Source: Azolla caroliniana (Eukaryota; Polypodiophyta). Taken from it: DNA of 64,000 bases. Under the pieces are notes generated by a model that worked only from the letters and a program-made list of their open reading frames with translations, was not told the DNA's origin and did no database searches. Of the stretch, positions 1 to 16,584 are shown piece by piece; the first letter of the stretch is position 1; each line of letters begins with the position of its first letter. The stretch lies in assembly GCA_043228905.1 (NCBI GenBank), contig JBHGNT010000013.1:20522001-20586000 (forward strand), written 5' to 3'. Position numbers and translations under genes: made by a program.

Positions 1-63
1 AAAAATATGGCTTGGTATTTCGGTTTCAACTTTTTTGCCTTTCTAACATTGATGATTGATCAG

Positions 64-5454
<5,391 letters not shown>

Positions 5455-7029
5455 AAGTGTGCCATGCTGGGTATCTAAGTTGGGGATCTTCATATGATTA
5501 CATATATATGTTTAAATATGGGTGCCAAAAAGAGTATACCTATTGCATGCCATCAGAAGGCCTTTTTCCTGCACAGTAGAGGTATTCACCACTATCATCA
5601 TGATCATTTGTACAGTAAGCATATGGCTTGAGCTGCCACATGATGCAAGTTTCGAGCTGAAGCTGATAATCTTTGTAGAGCTTCTCAAGAATTTTTTGTT
5701 GGTGGGAAGAGGCAGTTACGTGATTCCAATATTGAGAAATGGAAGCAAATAGGTCTAAGCAAGGATGTTGATACCTAAGCAGTTTGGTTAAAAATTAGTG
5801 ATGATTGTGCTCAAGTCACCTTCATTGCTGCAACCTCAATTGAAGCTTTGTCATTCTCATCAGGTCTTCAAGTCTTTTGGTAATATGGCATACTTCTTTC
5901 ATGCTGAGATTGAAGGGACTTATATTTTTATCGAGGTTTCTTTATTCAAAGCTTTTCACTCTCTTATGTGCATATTGTAGGCAGTTTTCCATTATAGGCA
6001 ATGATGCTCTTGGCAGGTTAAGATCTCAAATGAGAATTTGTAATATTAGACCCTTCACTATCTATACATGGATAGTGAGAACTTTTATGTGACTTTACAG
6101 GTAAACCATGATGAAAAGAATACAGAAACATTTGTTCTTTATCATGGCAGAGTGGTAAGCTTTCCTTTTGGCAGATTGTTTACATCGCAACAATTTCACT
6201 GAGTTTCTATTCTTTGTTTCGGTTTACAATACCGGATTACCCTTTGTCTGCACTTTACATGTCAGAATATATTCTGGCAGTTAATTGGATGTGTTTATTT
6301 GTGTGTCTTAATTTTTCAAACAGCAAGTTTGCTATTATGACTTGTATGTTGAAAAGGTCATATTATTTCCTCTAATTCTTAAGAGGCACACAACTGTGAT
6401 ATTAGCGCATATTCAACGTTGGTCACAAATTTCAAGAGTATATCAATATCTTCATCTGCCTCTATAAAAGATATTGTGAAGGTAGATTCTATTTAATGCA
6501 GTTGTGATGGTCATTTGCGCTTCATATTTGCTAAAGTTACTATTATTTGAACATGCAAATGCCAGTTTCTACTCTTCATCTTTAATATGAGTTATTTTCT
6601 GGTCATTGTTCTCAGCTTTGGGATAGTGTGGTCCATGAAACTAACGGCCTCATGGATTTGGTCTGGATATCTCCAATTTAATTAGTCTTTTTCTTTCTTT
6701 TTCAAGAATAACAGTTCTGTTCCTGTGTAGGGTAATGTTTTCTTACTTGTAAAATGGGCTCAAGTTGCAGTATTATAGTAAACATCTAACTTCTAAGATA
6801 GGATATGCTATGTGAAAAGTGTACAATATAGAAAAATATGACTTTTAAAGAATTCACTATGTTGAAGCATTTTTGGAAATTCTGTGAATGGTTATTGTGA
6901 TAATGCAGTCCATAGGTTTGAGGTATGAATGTGATACATTGAATCTAACTTGTGATGCTTAGAGTGGGCTGTAGGAAGTGATAGTGATTGTGCACCAAGG
7001 TTGTCCCATTAACATAAATAATTGGAATA
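5455..7029. other. No further gene seen; 3' flank of the AAA-ATPase gene
   Basis: The AAA-ATPase transcript presumably ends in the first few hundred bases. The rest is AT-rich. The short open frames (for example 5522-5752 and 5798-5980) show no domain, no homologous motif and no convincing splice-linked continuation, so I read this as 3' UTR and intergenic DNA. Confidence 0.6.
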
Positions 7030-7275
7030 ATAAATTTTTGGTATGAATTTTTGCAAACTTGCTGGATGAGACAGTGATGAAATAGAATGTGCTATCTTGT
7101 GGTCTGTAATAATTTTTTGGTATATATTTTTGCTAACTTGCTGGATGGGATAGTGATGAAATAGTAGTATGTGGTATCTTGTGGTCTGTAATAATGTTTT
7201 GGTATGTATTTTTGCTAACTTGCTGGATGGGATAGTGGTGAAATAGTATGTGCTGTCTTGTGGTCTGTAGTCATC
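7030..7275. repeat. Three-copy ~80-bp tandem repeat
   Basis: The string gctggatg recurs at 7061, 7140 and 7222. Each copy has the order ttttggtat, ttttgc(t/a)aacttgctggatg, gatagtg(a/g)tgaaatag, tcttgtggtctgtaat/g. Copies differ by a few bases and short indels. Confidence 0.9.
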
Positions 7276-8585
7276 CCCATTGTATCTTGACGTCACATTC
7301 GTTTCATCTAGCTCATGCACTTTATTCTATATTAGTAAATCTAAATTTTACATGTTCAAAGGGTAGTATTCACAAAGAGGGTGGCAAAACAAATATTTTG
7401 CCGTTCAAATGGAATCACCAAACTCAAAATTTTGATGCCAAATGCAAATAGTTGTTGATGGAAGAGGACATTTTTTACATCCATGACACATGTAATACCA
7501 TGAAGACATGGAAATAGCACTTCAAAACCAATGATAATTATTTCCTCATTGTGGGATATACTATGCATTACAAACGTGATATGGCTTGAAACCACATAGT
7601 TCAAGTTTGGCGGGTGGTAAATATGTACACTCAAATGATTTCAGCTTACACATTTAACAAATATCACATAAATTTAATTGATAAGCCAAAATAGTAAATA
7701 GTGTACACTAATCATTTCAATCAATTCTAACTTGAAGTTCAATTTTGCATGAAAGTCTTAATTATGTGTTATTAATTATAGCAGAGTTTGTAAAGAGCAA
7801 GTTCTTATTATAAATCTAATTTGAATAATATATTAGTTAAACCAATAGTTCTCTATTTCAATGTGTGAGTTTAATTTTAATAGCTACTTTAACCATTCTA
7901 CGTAACATAAGTTGTTCATGTTCGTTGCTATATAACAATATCTTAATATTGTTGATTAAAGAGGTGAAGATATAATTTAAGAAAGAGAGATGATGTTGTT
8001 AGAGATTCAGTAGAGATATTGTGGTTTTATGTATTCCAGGTTCCTATCAATTTATCTAGGTGCTTTGATTAGGTATCTACCCTTCTACTTTTAGTAAAGA
8101 TGGGAAATTGTATTTGTAGCTCACAATGTATGTTGCTATAGTTCTTATCCATTCAAATTTGACTCACACAAGTTTGTTATTTTATTTTTAAATTAAGAAA
8201 AATGATTGGCATTAATAAAGCACAATTAAGTTTTTTATTTCAAATTAAGCACAACGTATGTCTTCTATGTATGGCAAGTTCTAAACAAATCTCATCTTGG
8301 TGTGATACCCTTGCCACGACACCTTGTTATGTTGAATGTTCATGACTTTGGAGACGTCTACAATATAGAAAGGTGGTAATTTCTTAAACTTGAGGCCATT
8401 GACACTTCATCACATGATTCACATCAATTGTGAATATAAATAATGATAATTTAGTGTTGTTTTGCTATCACCATTTTTCTTCTAAGTGTCAAATGCCATC
8501 TATGTTGTTGTAATCCTTTGAGGTCTCATGGGAAATTAAGTTATGATGAGATTCATCAATACATGATGAGTGTCCAACCTATGCC
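7276..8585. other. No gene seen
   Basis: AT-rich sequence with scattered stops in all frames. I recognise no coding, RNA or transposon feature here. Confidence 0.6.
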
Positions 8586-8589
8586 GAGA

Positions 8590-9240
8590 TAAGGGCAAAA
8601 TACCAAGACATACTTGGTCCGTCTCCCACCCTCCCCAAACTATTAGATACTCTAGATATAAAGAAATTAGGCAAATACATTCTAGAGCTAAAACAACACA
8701 GAGAGAATAAATTACAAAATGTTGACAATAATGTTGCTAATGATCACGAACATGTAACAAATGCAGTTTTTCAGGAACCTGAGGAGACAACGAATGCCGA
8801 CACACTTGCACCACTCGGCCTTTCCATTGATGAGGCAGAAAACCAGAGAAGAACTAGACGTCCTCGGGTGCCGGGTTTCAAAACAACTCAACGTGATGTG
8901 GAAGCAATATTGAAAATAAGGGAACGTGAGCTACACCGCCTAGAAGCCATGGCTAGGGCACTCTCTACATTGGAACCCACATCAAGACCCTTTGACCCCC
9001 CCACTTCTTTTCGAGAGGCTTGGGTGGAAATAAAATTAGGCTTAGTGTATAGTCACTTTCGAGTATACTACATATTGTACACTACTAGAACTCTTTTAGT
9101 TTAAGTTCTATTTTTTTTACTTAATTTTATTTTTAGTTATGATGACTGGATAAATACTGTATTGTTGTAAACCAATTGTTTCATGGGCCAAATTTGGCCT
9201 TAGAAGACGTTAATACATCTTTCTCTCTCTCTCTCTCTGC
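8590..9240 (+). mobile_element. Fragment of a LINE (RTE-like) 3' region
   Basis: A decayed coding stretch (8868-9104 reads PGFKTTQRDVEAILKIRERE) is followed by a non-coding tail whose last part, a perfect palindrome GGCCAAATTTGGCC at 9186-9199 then ttagaagacgttaatacat, matches the 3' hairpin and downstream motif of the RTE elements at 43296 and 46773. It ends in a short (TCT)/(CT) tract at 9220-9238, like other RTE tails. The coding part is not one I can assign to a named domain, so its link to the tail is an inference. Confidence 0.5.
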
Positions 9241-9958
9241 CAATTAAGGTAGGGTTGTCAATTCGCTACATATACGTATAATCCCTCACTGATATGTGTG
9301 CACAGTGTACTTATCATATGCAATAAAATACACACTCTATTAATTAGTCTACAATTATATGTATTGTGGGAAAAAGGCCTAGAACTCCTCTATCTAAAAA
9401 CATCCTCCTATATATTTAAATTGCCCACAGAATGGGAGATGGGTTATCCTGACACAACAGCATAGTGCTTTCATGGTAGTGGTGGTGGGTCATGGACATG
9501 GATATGGACATGGCAGTCTTACAAAGCGACGCAAAAGTATGAAGGAATGAAGAAATATGGAATTTGGGCATCTCTCCAATCCCCACATAAAATGGCGCTC
9601 AGCTGTTGACAGAGGAAGAGGCGAGGAGGGTATAAGGGACACAGCTGATGGTGAATGGTGAATGGTGATGGTGATGGTGTTGGTGGTGATGCGAGAGTAG
9701 CCGCCAGCTATAATGTACAGAGAGAGATGGCGATGGCGATGGAGATGGAGAGGAATGCAGCAACACAGAAGACGCACATTCTAAGGAACCATCATCGTTT
9801 GGTTTGTTGGCTCGCCATTGATTGATGATAAAGGATGTGGGAGCTGCTGCCTTTGCTTGACGTGGAAGGGGGAGCACAGTGTTCTGAAAACACAATCCCA
9901 ACCCCTGCCTCTTCTTCTTCTCCTTCTTCTAGTTACTGCTCTGTCCATCCTGTTGAAG

Positions 9959-9961
<3 letters not shown>
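9241..9961. other. Upstream region of the PERK gene
   Basis: No gene. The last 400 bases hold GAT/GGT-rich imperfect triplet repeats (about 9470-9500 and 9650-9760) and probably include the promoter and 5' UTR of the receptor kinase that starts at 9997. I cannot place the transcription start. Confidence 0.5.

Positions 9962-9991
<30 letters not shown>
9962..9991 (+). repeat. (CT)n microsatellite in the 5' UTR of the PERK gene
   Basis: About 15 CT units end six bases before the chosen ATG at 9997. Similar tracts sit just upstream of the start codons at 32063 and 58810 (minus strand). Confidence 0.9.
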
Positions 9992-9995
<4 letters not shown>

Positions 9996-9996
9996 C

Positions 9997-12653
9997 ATGT
10001 CTTCCGCCCCTGCCGCTTCCCCTTTAGGATCAACGGCTCCGGCTCCGGCTCCGGCTCCTTCAGCAGCAGCAGCAGCTCCGCCTTCACCTTCACCTTCACC
10101 TTCACCTTCACCTTCAGCCGCTCCTCCTCCTCCTCCTCCGCCTTCTTCCACAACACCGCCTTCACCTTCAGCTGCCCCAATTCCCTTTTCTCCCAATTCA
10201 CCTCCTCCTCCTCCTCCTCCTCCTCCTGTTGCTGCCAATTCTCCCCCTACCACCACTATTACCCAATCCCCCCCACCCCATTCTTCCCCCAAATTCATCA
10301 CTGCCTCTCCTCCGCCCCCGCCCCCGCCCCCACCTCCATCTTCACTGTCATCGCACCCCCCCTCGGTCTCTTCTATTAGGCTAATTTCTGTTGGCATTGC
10401 GGGCGTGCTCTTCGTCTCCATCATCACCATCACCATCATAGTCTGCTGCCTCTGCCAGAAGACGAGGAGGAGGAGGAGGATAATGAAGAAGAAGAAGACA
10501 GATCATCACCCCCGTCAAGAGATCTATGGTCTGCCGGGAGGCTTCCCTGTTCATGCTATCTACAAAGGTATTCCACCAAGCTATAATTACATCCATTAAT
10601 ATTAGTCTGCACATTCACTTTCACTTTTCTTTCTCAAATGGATACAATGTACTAGGTTAGTTTCTCAATTTGTGGCCATGGGCAGATTCTTATGACAGCC
10701 CCAATCTCAGGGCAGAATGCTCACCTTCTCCCTTCTATAGTACTGAAAGTATTCTTAATAAACATCCTCCTCCTCCTCCTCCTCCTCCTCCTCCACAACT
10801 GGTGGTTGCGCCTTTCAAGCAAGGATGTGATGCCATCCCAAATGCAACCCCTGGGTTAGTCAATTCCAAATACAGGTTCACATACGAAGAATTAGAGGTT
10901 GCAACAGATGGATTCTCAATGTCCAACAAGCTTGGGGAAGGTGGGTTTGGATGTGTATACAAAGGAAGGGTGTCTGGTGGCCAGCTAGTGGCTGTGAAGC
11001 AGCTGAAAGTTGGAGCATCACAGGGTGAGAAGGAATTCCAAGCTGAGGTGGAGATCATCAGCAGACTGCATCACAGGCATCTTGTCTCACTCGTTGGTTA
11101 TTGCATCTCAGAGCATCAGAGACTTCTTGTATATGACTATGTACCCAACGGAACCTTAGAGTACCATCTACATAGTATGTTCCCCCTCCTCTTCTCTTAT
11201 CATAGTTTCTCGTCACATTTTGGCTCAGCCAAAACTATTGTCCATTGCAGAGAGGAAAAATGGAGCAGCTTTAGATTGGTCAATGCGACTCAGGATTGCT
11301 TGTGGCGCAGCACGGGGATTGGCATACCTACATGAAGACTGTAAATTGCCATCATATATCTCTTCAAGTTTGTTAAATGTTTTCATTGAGCACTGAGTTG
11401 TTGAGTCACCTCTAGGTCATCCCCGGATAATACATCGGGACATCAAATCTTCAAACATCCTTTTGGACGATAAGTTTCAAGCGCAGGTAGATGGTTTGCT
11501 ATGATATATGTATTTGCTATATTATTTCAGAGACGGCCTGACATTTTGCTATGACATGTATATTTGCTAGATGTCAATTTACACTTCTAACTGAGTGACT
11601 AATGACAGGTTTCCGATTTTGGGTTGGCAAAGCTGACTGCTGATACAGACACTCATGTGACAACAAGAGTGATGGGGACATTTGGGTACTTAGGTGCTTT
11701 ATACATGAAAGCATTTGTAATACTACTTGCTAGCCAACACATTCTTGTAATGATGCTGATGAGTATTATAGGTACCTTGCCCCCGAATATGCTTCTAGTG
11801 GGAAGCTCACAGAGAAGTCGGATGTATTTTCCTTTGGTGTTGTGCTGCTTGAGCTGTTGACAGGACGGAAGCCTGTTGATGTATCTCAACCCTTGGGGCA
11901 AGAAAGTCTGGTGGAATGGGTACCTACTTACATATATGTAGTAGGTTGATGTATGATACCTTTGGAAATTTCGTTGTGTTTTCCAATAACACATTGGTAG
12001 TCCATATATTCAGGCACGACCTTTACTTGGTGAAATAAAGAGTGAAGTGTACTTGGACATAGTAGCTGATCCTGACCTGAATGGAGTTTATGATCCCAAA
12101 GAGATGCTACGAATGGTGAAAGCTGCAGCAGCATGTGTTCGCCATTCAGCAAGTAGGCGACCTCAAATGGGACTGGTTAGAGAACTTTGCATATTACATT
12201 TTAATTCATAGTTTTCAAAAGAGAGAAGGAAATTATAGAAGATGGTGCAATCGTGTATTATGTGATGGGGTACTGTAGGTGGTGAGAGCATTGGAAGCTG
12301 AAATCTCTTTGTTGGATCTCGAAAAAGGCGTAAGACCTGGGCATAGTAGCAGAGACCACGATCATGAACATGGCAGCAACTACAACATTGAAATGAGAAA
12401 ATTTAAGGAGTTAGCATTAGAGAGCCAAGAGTTTGAGAATAAGTATAGTGGCACTACAAGTGCTGAGTACAAGTTGAACCAAAGCAGCGCTATGATGTCC
12501 AGTGTTGAGTACCAGCAAACAATGGCAAGCCAAGAGACAAGATTGACCCCAGTTGCAATAGCATCATCATCATCAACTTCTTCACCAACTAGGCAGGTGA
12601 GAAGTTTGGCAGGGCCCAGTTCAAATGTGATGTATATTCTCAAATTTCAGTAG
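9997..12653 (+). CDS. Proline-rich extensin-like receptor kinase (PERK)
   Basis: Eight exons: 9997-10567, 10686-11174, 11251-11340, 11416-11486, 11609-11685, 11772-11919, 12014-12175, 12279-12653; 660 residues. The N-terminus is a Pro/Ser/Ala-rich extracellular stretch (about 1-125) with no clear signal peptide, as is common for PERKs. A single membrane segment follows (about 128-152, [19 protein letters not shown]), then a basic stop-transfer run and a second polyproline block (about 218-227). The kinase has glycine loop GEGGFG (274-279), VAVK (K295), [18 protein letters not shown] and [15 protein letters not shown], so it looks catalytically competent. PERKs sit at the plasma membrane and are thought to sense the cell wall. 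ATG 9997 was chosen because MSSAP matches family starts; the in-frame ATG at 9835 would translate the CT repeat. The C-terminus could extend by splicing at the GT after 12596; the last residues therefore carry some doubt. Confidence 0.93.
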
Positions 12654-15600
12654 AAATTTCTTTCTTTTAAAGAGTATGGGTGGAAATGTATTAATCAGAG
12701 TATGGAAATTAAGGTAGCACAATCGATCATTCCAGATACCAAAAGTCAAATTATTAAAGCCTATACGATGCCAGTTTCATATCTAGTAAGAATTACTGGT
12801 TAATTCCAGTCATTCTCCCATAACGTCATGAAGTTTGAACCAAAGCAAAACAAGACCAATTCTAAACTTCATCTTGCATAAAAAAAAGTTTTAGTTTTTT
12901 GTAGTATTTAGATTCAGGTAGGTAGCAGCCTGTTCCCTGGGCAACAAACATATCTGACCAAGTCTTCTCAATCTCGTTGCACATTCATTTTATATTTTGC
13001 TTTATCTCCTCAAGTTTTGCACCAAGACTGTTTCCTCTTCACGCCCTTCTCCAGTTCCTTTTTTGTGCCAGGGCCTCTGCAACTACTTCAAAAAACATCC
13101 TGTCTTAAATAGGGTGCAACCATGACCCTAGAATGATTTGTTCTATATTATAATGAGGGATTAGTGTATCACAGTCTGGTCTTATATTACATCAAAGTGT
13201 GAAGAAGAAAGACACGGTGCTCATAGTGATCCGACTCTGGGGAGCTCCGTTTTGTTTGTCTGTGGAGAGAGATAAAGAGATGTGTAGATACCAAGACAAT
13301 CTGCTTGTGAAACTCAGGCTGTAGACCTCACCTAAGAATTGATCAGCAATTGCCTCCAATGGGCAGCCTGTTCTTGCCACTTCCAACCCGAAGTGCGGAA
13401 CACATTTTCGATCTACTAAGTTCGTCTCCCAAATGAGACCACATGACTATGTCTCGAAGCATATCACATGCTCCCATATCATATTGTCACGTGACCTTTT
13501 CTTTTGTAGTTTATTCCATGATTGAATTCGTCCCCTGCAGTATTGGATTCCCCGTTTTCTTTATTGCTCATCCATCCATCTTAAAAGCCTGTCTCTATTA
13601 TTATCTGGATTCTGTAGGTGGATATTTTTATTGAAATGACTTTCCCATTTCATGGAATCCTTCTTTTCTGAGTTTGATTTCTTGGGCCATTCTATTTGGA
13701 AGCCAATATAAATCTATATGCATTTTTTCCATTTCCTTTCATGAGTGAAGTTGTTACCCAGGCAATCTCAAAATTAGCCTAACCAGGGTAGTAGTGGTGC
13801 AGGCAAGCTGCAAAACAGAAATACTCAGCTTATCAGGAGGTAAATGGATAAACTGATTGGTTATTCGATCTTACCAAAGAGAGATGCTATCAGGAAAGCG
13901 TCATGGTAGATAAATATTTAACCTACTGAGAGATGGGCTAGATCTACTGACCTTGCTTGAACGATGGAAAGAGCCAACTGGTTATCCTTCTACTAGAGTA
14001 TCATGTTTGCCAAGGGTTTTGAGAAGCTCTTGCCAAATAATCCACACCTTGAAATCAAGAACATAAATTCAATATCCCACAGAAGGTGTCCAAATAGCAA
14101 GATGCATGCCCACCTTGATACTGTTCATACTGAGTATGAACAGTTCATCTAAGTAAATTCCCTATTTTAAGTTTTCTGACCTTACTGGTGAAACAACCTA
14201 ACTTTCTGTCTGGGATTGACCCATGTTTGGATGTTGTTTTGGGTAGTTTTCAAAGAGTTACTGTAGCAGAAGGACATCACAATTTTTCTCTGAATGACTA
14301 CCTTGAGAGATATATATGCTGCTTACCTTAAGCATCGAAAGTTCCCTGGTATTTTTGCCTTCTTGATGCTGATTTGTGTTCTTTCCTATTTTCTCCGAAT
14401 TGTTTTGGTCTTATAGTTATATGGATCATTTAGTACTAATTCCTCTCAGATGCAGCCAAAGTTTAATGTCTTCCCTGCAATTTTGGTTTTGGCAAATATG
14501 CAGCCAAAGTTTTAATGTCTTCTCTGCAATTTTGGTTTTAGCATTTGCCATACTTTTGGTAGGACCTTGGCATGCACAGTTAGGTCCATCCACAGTCTGG
14601 TTTCATATTTCATACCAACAGTCACTTGAACATGTACACTTCATTAATCTGATTTTTTTAGCACTGTCTCCCTAAAACGAGAATCTATAGTTTCCATAAG
14701 CTTAGTTTAAAAAATAGTCATCTAGAGAAGACATTTTTGGTGGGTAGAAAACTGTATAATCTTTCGTAGATTATTGTCTTCCTCGTTTCCTCATCTACAA
14801 AACAGGGGGCAATGGCATTGTGTTTTGTACTGCGTCTTGTTAGTGTCTTGTTGCTACGAGTTTATAATGCAATTGTACATTGTGATGGGGTGCAGGTGGG
14901 GACACCATTGGATAGTCATACATCATTGTCAGGGCTTAATAGAGACATGAGATCTGGTTGTGATCAAACTATTATAGATAGTCATTTAGAGATGAGAAAG
15001 TATACGAAGGAGCGTCCAAAGATGGGGAGTCAGTACACGAAGGAGTACGGAGTGAATGTCCCAACAAGCCCCAGCTCGAGGTTCAACCAACAAACAAAGG
15101 CAAACTGAGGGACATCATCTTCATCATCAGATGGGCACAGTGGCGAGGGGTAGCATTATCAACCTCAACCCCAACAACGACAATCCCGAGGCCTATGAGT
15201 GTGCGGAAGGTTGCATGCTCCTTGGGAAGCAACTGCTTGCAGTAAACGTACTCACCTCATAGTTTCCATCATATCTAAAATACAATGGTGTCTATTTGTT
15301 ACAGGTCACGTAACGTAACAAAATTATGGAAGGACATCCCTAGTTCTCCATGGTAACAATAATTGAAACTTATTCACCTCCTATGAAAGAGAATGTCGTT
15401 GTTGCTTGTTTCTTTGTTCTCCAATCACTATTAACTAGTATGACATTATACACAATGTATGAATTGGACAAATTCTTCATATTTAAACTAGTGATGCCTT
15501 CAATTGTACAATTTTGAACTTAGCAAGAAATAAGTAAAAAATAAATGTAGTTAACAATGGGAACACCTTAACATAATCATAACTTCAAGAGATCATATTG

Positions 15601-15785
15601 GACGTGGTTTACTTCGTCTCTAAAACACAATAATCCAATAAGGCAAAACAGATACAAATGCAACATGTATCCTAAGAAAGTTAAACACATACGAAAAACA
15701 CGTGCTAAGAATGTAAAACATGTACTAACAATTTAGTGTAGCATAAAATCCAAAATGGCAAAACACATAAATGCAACATCGTCCT
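12654..15785. other. No recognised gene
   Basis: No domain is recognised on either strand. Open stretches at 14812-15108 and 15056-15262 (+) and 13192-13386 (-) are the most gene-like but have no recognisable motif. They could be exon or transposon remnants. Confidence 0.5.
14451..14546. repeat. Two-copy 48-bp tandem duplication
   Basis: tgcagccaaag starts at 14451 and again at 14499. Both copies continue through tttaatgtctt, ctgcaattttggttt and differ by only a few bases. Confidence 0.85.
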
Positions 15786-15861
15786 TGACTATCTTGGTTT
15801 TGAAAGAATACATTTAACCAAGTTTAGTTATAGATTAAAGTACTTTTTATCACCTAAAATG

Positions 15862-16493
15862 TGCTAGATATAATCAATGATCACCCAAGTTGTCAATCTA
15901 TCCCCATGTGTACTCTTAGAGTGCACATTTTGTGATAGCGCCCCAAATGAGTAGCTATTGTGCAACTCGACCATATGGGTCGATAAGGTGTCAATCTAGG
16001 AATCCGTACATGCGTAGGACACAATGTATTTAGGAAAGAGTGAAGTAAGTAAATAAGATTGGCTAATCAAGTCAACTAGAAGAATATTTTGTGGTCAAGT
16101 TACAATGTACTTAGTCTTAAAGTATGTGTCATGAACTTTAAGATAAGTACTATCTAGAACTTGTATCTAGGGAGTTGGATCATAGTAAATGACAAGTCAA
16201 TTGACAGAAGAGGAATATCTTCACTACTATCAAATGACATGCACATTTAATGTTACACTCATACCAAATAGAGAATATAATCCACTCTCTTACACAATGG
16301 TGTGATCATCATTTGTCCCCACTAATTTTGTCGTGAGTTGGTCCAATTCCCATCTAAGCTCTAAGGTGTGAGCGCATGGGTGAACTACCATTGTGAGCTA
16401 CTCTCATATGTAATAGAAGTTTTGTTTTCATATGTCCATCTCTGTGGTTGTAACTCTATATATCTATCTAATCAATTCTCAATATTTCTAACA
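15862..16493 (+). repeat. 5' LTR of the Copia element (632 bp)
   Basis: Begins TGCTAGATATAATC (the 3' copy has TGTTAG) and ends TTTCTAACA, so it has TG...CA ends. It matches 20801-21431 nearly base for base. Confidence 0.95.
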
Positions 16494-16505
16494 TTGTATT
16501 AGAGC
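16494..16505 (+). other. Copia primer-binding site (initiator tRNA-Met)
   Basis: TTGTATTAGAGC directly follows the 5' LTR. It differs at two positions from TGGTATCAGAGC, the sequence complementary to the 3' end of plant initiator tRNA-Met used by most plant Copia elements. Confidence 0.85.
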
Positions 16506-16584
16506 TGAGAGGTTTATCTAGATTAGGTATACACGGGTAGTTGTTGTCTAGCAGGAGAGAGAGAGAGAGAGAGAGAGAGTATCA

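Noticed and set aside
9835-9996. Upstream in-frame ATG for the PERK gene
   Set aside because: It also reads through a CT repeat and adds no signal peptide; PERKs start close to MSSxP.
9929-10439. Long minus-strand open frames rich in Glu and Gly opposite the PERK proline-rich exon
   Set aside because: They are the antisense reading of CCT/CCG repeats; no domain or splice context.
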